Assembly (NCBI GenBank): GCA_050084985.1
Contig: JBITNC010000001.1
Location: 60,326,001 to 60,390,000 of the forward strand
Reading direction: 5' to 3'
Length of the DNA: 64,000 nt
DNA from: Nageia nagi
Taxonomy: Eukaryota; Pinophyta
Shown here: positions 57,667-64,000 of the stretch, piece after piece
Numbering within the stretch: the stretch's first letter is position 1
Layout of the letters: the number at the start of each line of letters is the position of its first letter
The notes under the pieces: model-generated
Database searches by the model: none
What the model was told of the DNA's origin: nothing
What the model saw: the letters and a program-made list of their open reading frames with translations, nothing else
Position numbers and translations under genes: made by a program

Positions 57667-58876
57667 TGTGATGATCTAAAATCCCTCTCAGTACAAATGA
57701 CTCCAACTATGCAACTCTGACCCTCAATGAATGAAACTACACACCTACATTGGGCCCCTAGGGCACCCTAACACCCCACAATGCAAACGTGAGCCTCCCA
57801 AGGCCTCCACACAACCCCTACACCCTGAAGTCAGCCTCTAGGGCACACATCAACACTTGGCACCTCAACGAATGCCTCAAATGAATATGCAATGCTTGAA
57901 CATCCATGAATGCAATTAAGCTTCCAACACCAATATACAAGAGACACACACACATACATAAACAATGGACAACATAATGCAGAAAGACACAAGCTGAATT
58001 ATATCATGGAATAACAATGGAGTACAATGAGGATCTCAACATCCAGATCTAGGATTCCAAACCCTTGTACAAGCCAAACACTGTAGGAAAGACTAACTTC
58101 CTCAGACTCTGAATCCTCTCCTACGAAGGAGCCTCCTCGAACCCTGGCTAACCACTGAAGGTAGACGCTTGCCCTCAAAATACCACAAATGGACTAGGTG
58201 ACCCACCTAAGTCATAGAGTTCCAGGCTCCAAACCCTATCACCCTCTAGACACTACCTAGGAAGAATGCTCGGCACCACCAAGACTTGCAAGACCAATCA
58301 GGTTCAGTGTAATAGAAGTATAATCAATAGCTAACCTCATCATGGAGCTCCATCCTCAATATATAGCCTCTTGTGTTTATCCACCATGCCTTGATATCAT
58401 CCCAAGCCAAGTCTATTCCATTGGGGTCAACAAGTCAACCATGCCAACGTGGGGGTCATATTGGCCCAGTATGCTAATGTGGGGGTCCCGTGGGCCCAGT
58501 GTGTCAATGTGGGGGTCATAAAGGCCCTCAAGACTGACATGGGGTTTGATGGGCCTCTTAAGGTGGACGTGGGGTCTAGGTGGCCTCATAAGCCAACGTG
58601 GGGTATGTGGAGCCCTCCCAACACTGCTATGCTCCTCCATGCACTTTGGCCTATGCAAGAGTCATACCTATCTAGGGATTCCCACAATCCGAGATAACCC
58701 AATACAAACTAACACAACACTACTCAAGGGGAGACATCCCATTATTGGACTCATGGTGGGGTCCATAGACCATAAGCTTCTGCTTGAGTTACACATGTAC
58801 AACATGACAATGAACAAACACTAGATTACAAAGTGACCATGACACAATGTGGCAATGGTCCAAATGGGATGTCACA
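57667..58876 (-). repeat. Solo LTR G2 (about 1,210 bp)
   Basis: Ends TGTGATG...GGGATGTCACA, flanked by CATGG (57662-57666) and CACGG (58877-58881), a 5-bp duplication with one change. Shares ordered blocks with G, including CCACTGAAGGTAGA-like and ATATAGCC-like stretches. Contains four direct copies of a ~30-bp GTGGGGGTC-rich unit near 58445-58600. Confidence 0.8.
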
Positions 58877-59390
58877 CACGGTCTCTTTTCTTATTTCAGT
58901 TTGTCTTAAAATTTTGTCCATTGCTTTTCTTGGAGCTAGAAGCCTTCCCACCTTCATTTGGCAATTTGGAATATTTCCTTTTCTTGAATTTTTCCTTATA
59001 TCTTTAGAAGGAGCATCTTCACTAGTAAAGATTTTTTTCAAGGCCAAACTTTCCTCTTCTTGCCTAGCCAAATCGTAGGCTTCTTCTCAGGTTTGTGGCT
59101 TATGAAGATTGATCATAGTTCTTATTCTTGGTTCAATTCCTAGGATAAAGTTGTGGACTTTCAATTGTTCCCTATTTTCATACTCAAGTTTGTACTTAAG
59201 AAGATTGACAAATCTTTGGTGTTAAGTTTCCACCAACATGCTTCCTGGGAAAATGTTGAAGAACTCATTGAACTTCCCACATAATATTGTTTTCTCAAGA
59301 ATCACTTCTTGAATGCTTCTACAAATTCCTCCCAAGTGAGGTGTATAGCATGAATTTTCTTGTCAATTTTGTATGAGTTTTGTTGTGCCA
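58877..59390 (-). pseudogene. Ty3/gypsy gag remnant
   Basis: The minus strand reads LTWEEFVEAF, then FNEFFNIFPGSMLVE, RFVNLLKYKLEYENREQLK, FILGIEPRIRTMINLHKP and EEAYDLARQEEESLALKK, the order of the gypsy gag capsid (retrotransposon gag domain). Stops and at least two shifts. Confidence 0.78.
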
Positions 59391-59564
59391 GCACAACACA
59401 CCCCAAAATCTAGGATTTTGGGGACCCTATTTTTACAAAGGCAATGAAGTATATTGCCTAGGAATGACTATAAAGATTCAAAGTGGTCAAATGATGAAAT
59501 AATGCATGAAAAATGCCCCTAGAGTTTTGAAGACAATTCAGTATATCTAGTTGCCAGTTCAAGG

Positions 59565-61440
59565 CCTGGATTTAAGGGACACCTCACAGGATGGAGTTTT
59601 TGGTCATGCAAGGGGCATGGAAAGTGAAGTTTTTCAAATATTGCTTGTCCTAATCGAAAAATGAGGACACAGGTATGGTAGAGGGTGAAAAATTGAGAAA
59701 GTTTGACCTTGAAGATGGTGGATTTGGACCAAGGATATAAAATCTATGCCTAGGTGCACATTTGGGGCGCTTTGGTGATATGAAAGCCCAAATTTTGGCT
59801 TCTAGCTCTTAGGCATGACAAATGGTGAAATTTTTGAAGTGTCCAAATGAAATTTTGAAGACATAGGAGCATGAACAAGGTGATTCTAAGGCACTTTAGG
59901 TCTTGAAAATTTCATTTTGGTCAAGTTTGAGCACCCCTATCTCTAGGCATGCATTTCCATGGCATTGATGCATCAAAGGGTGGAGAAATGGTGCCTACTT
60001 CCAAGAGATATAAGCAAAACTTGCCCAAAACCTTGTTTGATCACATCATTGGATAGAAAAGGCCATTCCAAACACATTTAAAACTTGAAATTCTTGAATT
60101 TGGACAAGTTTATGGGCCCAAAATTCAAGGCACATATTTGGGGACCTTTGATGACTCGAAAGGTTTTTGGTGTCTAGCCACCAAGGATGAAATGAAATTT
60201 GGATCAAAACTCAAGTGTGACCATTTGTATGCATCAAAGACCCCATTCTAAGGCACTATAGGTCTTGGAAATTTTGAATTTGAACAAATTTAAGGCCCTC
60301 TAACCCTAGGCACACTTTTCCATGTCATTGGATGCATCAAAGAGGTTCATTTTGGTGCCTAACTCCAAGACCCAAGATGGGATTTTGCCAAAAATCAAAT
60401 TCAAGCTCATGGATGGATAGAAGGGGCTATTCTAAGGCTCATTTAACTTGAAATTTTTTATTTTAGACAAGTTTTGAGGCCCAAATTCTTAGGTGCACAT
60501 TTCCATGCCATTGAGGCATCCAAAGGGGTGATTTCTAACGCCTAGAACAAGGGGACAAGATGGTATTGTGGCAAAAGTCAATTTTGAAGGCATAGAAGCA
60601 TGCATAAGAGCATTCTAAGACACATTAACACTTGAAATTTTTGGTTTTGGTCAGCTTTTTCACCTCAAAAGGCTAGGCACACTTTTCCATGCCATTGAAG
60701 CATCCAAAGGGGTGATTTCTAGCACCTAACTTCAAGAGGCAAAGTAGTATGGTGGCAAAAATGAAGTTTGACTTCATAGTAATATGGAAGACCTCATTCT
60801 AAGCACAATTAAACTTTGAATTTTTGCATTTTGAGCAAGTTTAATGCCCCAAAAAGTAGGCAGGGTTTTCCAAGGCATTGGGAGCCTCAAAGGGGTGAAA
60901 AATGGCACCTAAATCAAGGAGAAAAGTGCAAATTTTCAAGAAAACGAATTCTAAGCACATCATTGGATGAAGAAGGCCATTTTAAACACATTTAGAACTT
61001 GAAAAAATTGATGTTTGGCAACTCTAAGTGCCCAAAATCCTAGGTACACTTCTTCATGCCATTGGGATCATCAAAGGCATGTTAAATGGCGCCTACTTCA
61101 TGGAGAAAAACTAAATTTTGGGAAAAATTGAATTTCAAGCATGGGGATGGATGAAAGGGTTCATCCTAAGCACAATTAAACTTTGAAATTTTCCATTTTG
61201 ACCACCTTAGAGGCCTCAAATATCAAGGCTCACTTCTACATGGCTTTGAGATCATCAAAGCACTTGAAAATGGAACCTAACCACCCATGGTAAAGCCCAA
61301 TTTTGACAAAAGTGGAAATTTTGTGATATAGATGCATGGTGGAGATGATTCTAAGCAACTTTAAACTTTGAAAATTTTGATTTGACCAAGGAAAAGGGCT
61401 CAAATTCCTAGGCGCAGGTTTGGCATGCTTTGGTGAGGGA
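59565..61440. repeat. Diverged tandem repeat array, period about 184 bp, about 10 units
   Basis: Units open with a landmark like CTAGGCACACTTTTCCATGC then CATTG..GCATC.AAAGG. Landmarks fall near 59750, 59943, 60126, 60306, 60490, 60674, 60857, 61041, 61225 and 61410: spacings of 180-185 except the first. Each unit also has GGCACCTA, GGCAAAA and CTTGAAATTTT blocks in order. Pairwise identity looks moderate, so the array is old. A more diverged unit may precede 59750. No open frames. Confidence 0.85.
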
Positions 61441-62340
61441 AAAGGCACCTTTGATAATCCTTAAGAAAAATCCCCCGATAGCATATATAACTCCATCCAT
61501 CTCACCTTATGTAAGGTTGACACAAGGACAATCTGGTCAATATGCTACTCTCATCATTCAGCCAGGACAAACCATTGACCAGATAGTACAAGGATTATCT
61601 CAGGATATCAAAATACAAAAGAAGTTGATGAAACATCACACCCATACAAATGCTTAAAGAAGCCGGTGGAAGTTGCCCCTAATGACCCATCTTGAGATGG
61701 GAAACTATATCATTCTGGCCCTAGTTCTCCTGCTTTTCCTCCTTCTAGTGATAGTGAAGATGAGTATGATCTTGCTCATGATGATGAAGTTCCCTTTGGA
61801 AAAATTGCCCAGGGACCAAAAATATCCTTTATCTTAGACAACGAATCAAATTCAGTTGAAGGGATCCTAGTCATAAATCCTCCTGTAGTGGAAGTACCTA
61901 TACTGGAAGTAGCAAGGCCTGCATCTACAAAACTTCCATGCCTCAAAAACAGAAGAAGACATCTCCAGAAGAGGCCTCCACTAATTGCTCAAAAGACTCC
62001 AACATCCAAGGGAATACTTCCTCATCAGGAGGAGATGGAGGAAACGAAGATGATGAAGGTGAGAATGAAGATCAAAAAAAGAAGAGGAAGGAGGTTGAAC
62101 ACCAAGGGAATCCTAAGAGATAAGTAGTTGCACTTGCTAATCCCAATCCTAGTTACAATTTTGATGTGAGGGCATTCTTAAAGAATTTAAGAGCATATCA
62201 TGCATTTGAAGCCCATGCTGACATTGACATAGATCAAGATTCAGATACAGAACTTGAGCATATAGCCATGTATGTTTCGATGAAGGATCATTCTGTTGTG
62301 CTTGCATAACATCCTCGACCCTACTTTTTCAAAGACACCT
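61440..62340 (+). other. Unrecognised sequence with short coding-like frames
   Basis: Frame 61430-61657 (SPYVRLTQGQSGQYATLIIQ), then SSDSEDEYDLAHDDEVPFGK, and at 61938-62123 an acidic then basic tail (GGNEDDEGENEDQKKKRKEV). The acidic/basic pattern and NPNPSYNFDVRAFLKNLRAY after a stop look protein-derived. No family recognised; possibly a gag or linker of an unfamiliar element. Confidence 0.35.
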
Positions 62341-62499
62341 TCAAATAGCTGAATTCAAGAAAAGCAAGAGCTAAAAATCAGCATACAACAACTAAATTCT
62401 CCAAAAGAAGCTTCAACCCGATGGTCCGAGAACAAAGAATCTAAGAGTTGGTGAGCTGACCTCAATTTTGGCAAAAAATTTGTAAGTATAAGGAGATTG

Positions 62500-63740
62500 C
62501 ACATTTTGAAAGGTATTTGAAGAGAATGGTCTCGAAAACGAGCGACCAAAGCAAGAAAGCGGCCAGGTCGCATGATTGAGGATGGATTCCTCAAAATTAG
62601 TTGGTCATGCATTTTGGCCGGGACTCCCTAGCCATCAAGTAGCACGCCCCAAAGAGAGTACTTACAACATGATGATGAATACACGTGACTTGGAGAAGCC
62701 AAGTTGCGCATTTTGATGATAGTATGAAAACAAGGAAACAAAAGTATGAGACCCTTTCCTCCTCAAAATTCAAGCCCAAAAAGATATAAAAAAGATACCA
62801 TCAAAATTTTGCCTAAGTATGAATTTGCATTTAAGGGAGGTCGCACGTTTTGATGGCATGCTCCGAGAATAGTTCCAAAAACATGCAACCCATATCCTCG
62901 AAATGTGTGCCAACCAAGCTATAAAAGGGTGACCCACTTCATTCATTTTCACTTAGTCCAAGGCAAGATAGGTTGCACGTTCCCAAGAACATACTAGGTC
63001 GCGCATTTTGGAGAACATGCCTAGGTCGCACGAATAATAAAAAATGCTCCCCATACCTTCAAAAATGTGTGACCAAGTCAACCAAGCATAATCATAAAAT
63101 CACATGACCTCATCATCTTTGAAGTACGTGCCCAAAGCAAGTTATAAAAGAGGAGGAGGCTATCCATTTTTCCTAAGGTATTTTCAAAACAAAGTAGGTT
63201 GCGTGATTCCAAGGCATTACCCCGAGCATAGTTTCAAAAACACGCGACATAGTGAGAATGGTCACACGTTTCATGATCAATACCCAAACATCATCCTCAA
63301 AATTTGTGACCACCCAAGGAATAGGTCGTGCGTTCTGCCAAGAGTGCCTTGACCATCCTTTTGAAAACTTGCGACCAAATAAGGGAGGTCGTGCGATTTA
63401 CAAGAAATACTCCACCCATCACCTCGAGAATGTACGACCAAGTAGATAGGTCGCGTGAATTGAAAGACAAACCCGCAGCACATCAGATTGAATATGCGAC
63501 CAAGAGGGGAATAGTTCACTCTTTCTAGATTGAATACAAAGTGAAACACACGACCACGAAAACAAGATCGCCCATTCTGGAAAACATATCAGGGGTACAT
63601 TTGCAAATACATGCGAGCTGATAGATTTGGTCGAACTTTGATTTGACATTGTATTCATTCATCCTTGGCAAGTCGCACAATTTTAGGTAATTCAAGAGGT
63701 GATACAATCAAAATAGGTGACCTTGTTCCCTATCATTTCC
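62500..63740. repeat. Tandem repeat rich in GGTCGCACG / CGACC, period about 63 bp
   Basis: The phased core has GGTCGYGYG-like starts at 63197, 63260, 63324, 63387, 63449 and about 63513 (62-64 apart), each followed about 40-45 bp later by a GCGACCA-like block. Looser copies extend back to about 62560 and on to 63715. AT-rich spacers, no convincing gene. Confidence 0.72.
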
Positions 63741-64000
63741 AAGGTGCTTGGTCCATACTTAGCCAAAATTGGGGATATTTGCAGCTATTCACATGACAAA
63801 CACTCCCTAAAACAAGCGACCTATCTAGAAGCTAGCTAAAGACCAAGATTCTCAAAAACATTGTGCCGTGTCAGAACTCAGTACAAAAAGAGCATGCAAG
63901 ATAACATTTGTCCTGCTAGGGTACTATAAGAATCATCACCAATTTAGGTCCCAGAGTCAGTTAGTGTTGTGGTATAAAGAGTAAGCCTCCTGTTAATCTG
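63741..64000. other. No recognisable feature
   Basis: No open frame or repeat seen in the last 260 bases. Confidence 0.5.

Noticed and set aside
58413-58697. Frames with repeated PHV or GVI text in solo LTR G2
   Set aside because: They come from a short direct repeat (GTGGGGGTC-rich) within the LTR on both strands.
61430-61657. A real gene beginning at 61430
   Set aside because: The start lies within the last ~184-bp repeat unit and the frame soon breaks; no homology recognised.
1-64000. An intact host gene, tRNA or rRNA gene
   Set aside because: All sizeable frames resolve to retroelement proteins, captured fragments or shadows. The tRNA-like matches are 12-13-base primer sites only.

Overview
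This window looks like intergenic DNA from a large, repeat-rich plant nuclear genome. No intact host gene, rRNA, tRNA or CRISPR array was found. Almost every coding signal is a decayed or recently inserted retroelement: Ty1/copia elements primed by initiator-Met tRNA, Ty3/gypsy remnants, a plant-type LINE and solo LTRs. Captured fragments of plant genes (PPR, MnmG/GidA, probable ATG2 and SUV3) support a land plant. A gymnosperm-like genome is my inference only.

Layout: (1) 1-8251, minus-strand copia element A, cut by the window edge and carrying a PPR gene fragment in its leader. A is inserted in the reverse transcriptase of (2) copia element B (8252-11877, minus). (3) 11878-13036, older repeat D1 and AT-rich sequence. 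(4) 13037-42782, a nest of insertions. E, a large-LTR non-autonomous element (minus), has its 5' LTR split by copia element C (16638-42443, plus). The gag of C is split by T (21100-38201, plus), a tandem copia array LTR-internal-LTR-internal-LTR. T is flanked by a perfect 5-bp target duplication (AATTG), C by CCCCT, and E by ATCAC/ATCAA. (5) 42783-47637, a LINE on the minus strand, probably the sequence E jumped into. (6) 47811-49450, repeat D3 and a gypsy protease remnant. (7) 49684-56697, element F (plus), whose interior is a patchwork of host gene fragments; its 3' LTR is split by solo LTR G. (8) 56698-59390, gypsy gag remnant on the minus strand split by solo LTR G2. (9) 59565-61440, about ten copies of a diverged ~184-bp tandem repeat. 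(10) 61440-64000, unrecognised sequence and a ~63-bp GTCGC-rich repeat.

A, C and T share one architecture: a LTR, a tRNA-iMet primer site and a leader of about 2.8-3 kb. The leader has conserved outer parts but an unrelated 'cargo' in the middle of each family. Then come gag-PR-INT-RT-RH, a second polypurine-like tract at the pol stop and about 0.8-1 kb of 3' non-coding sequence before the real polypurine tract. In A and T that stretch holds an array of small hairpins whose arms change together. The cargo slot, the covarying hairpins, the tandem T array under one target duplication, and the multi-gene capture in F are the observations most worth following.
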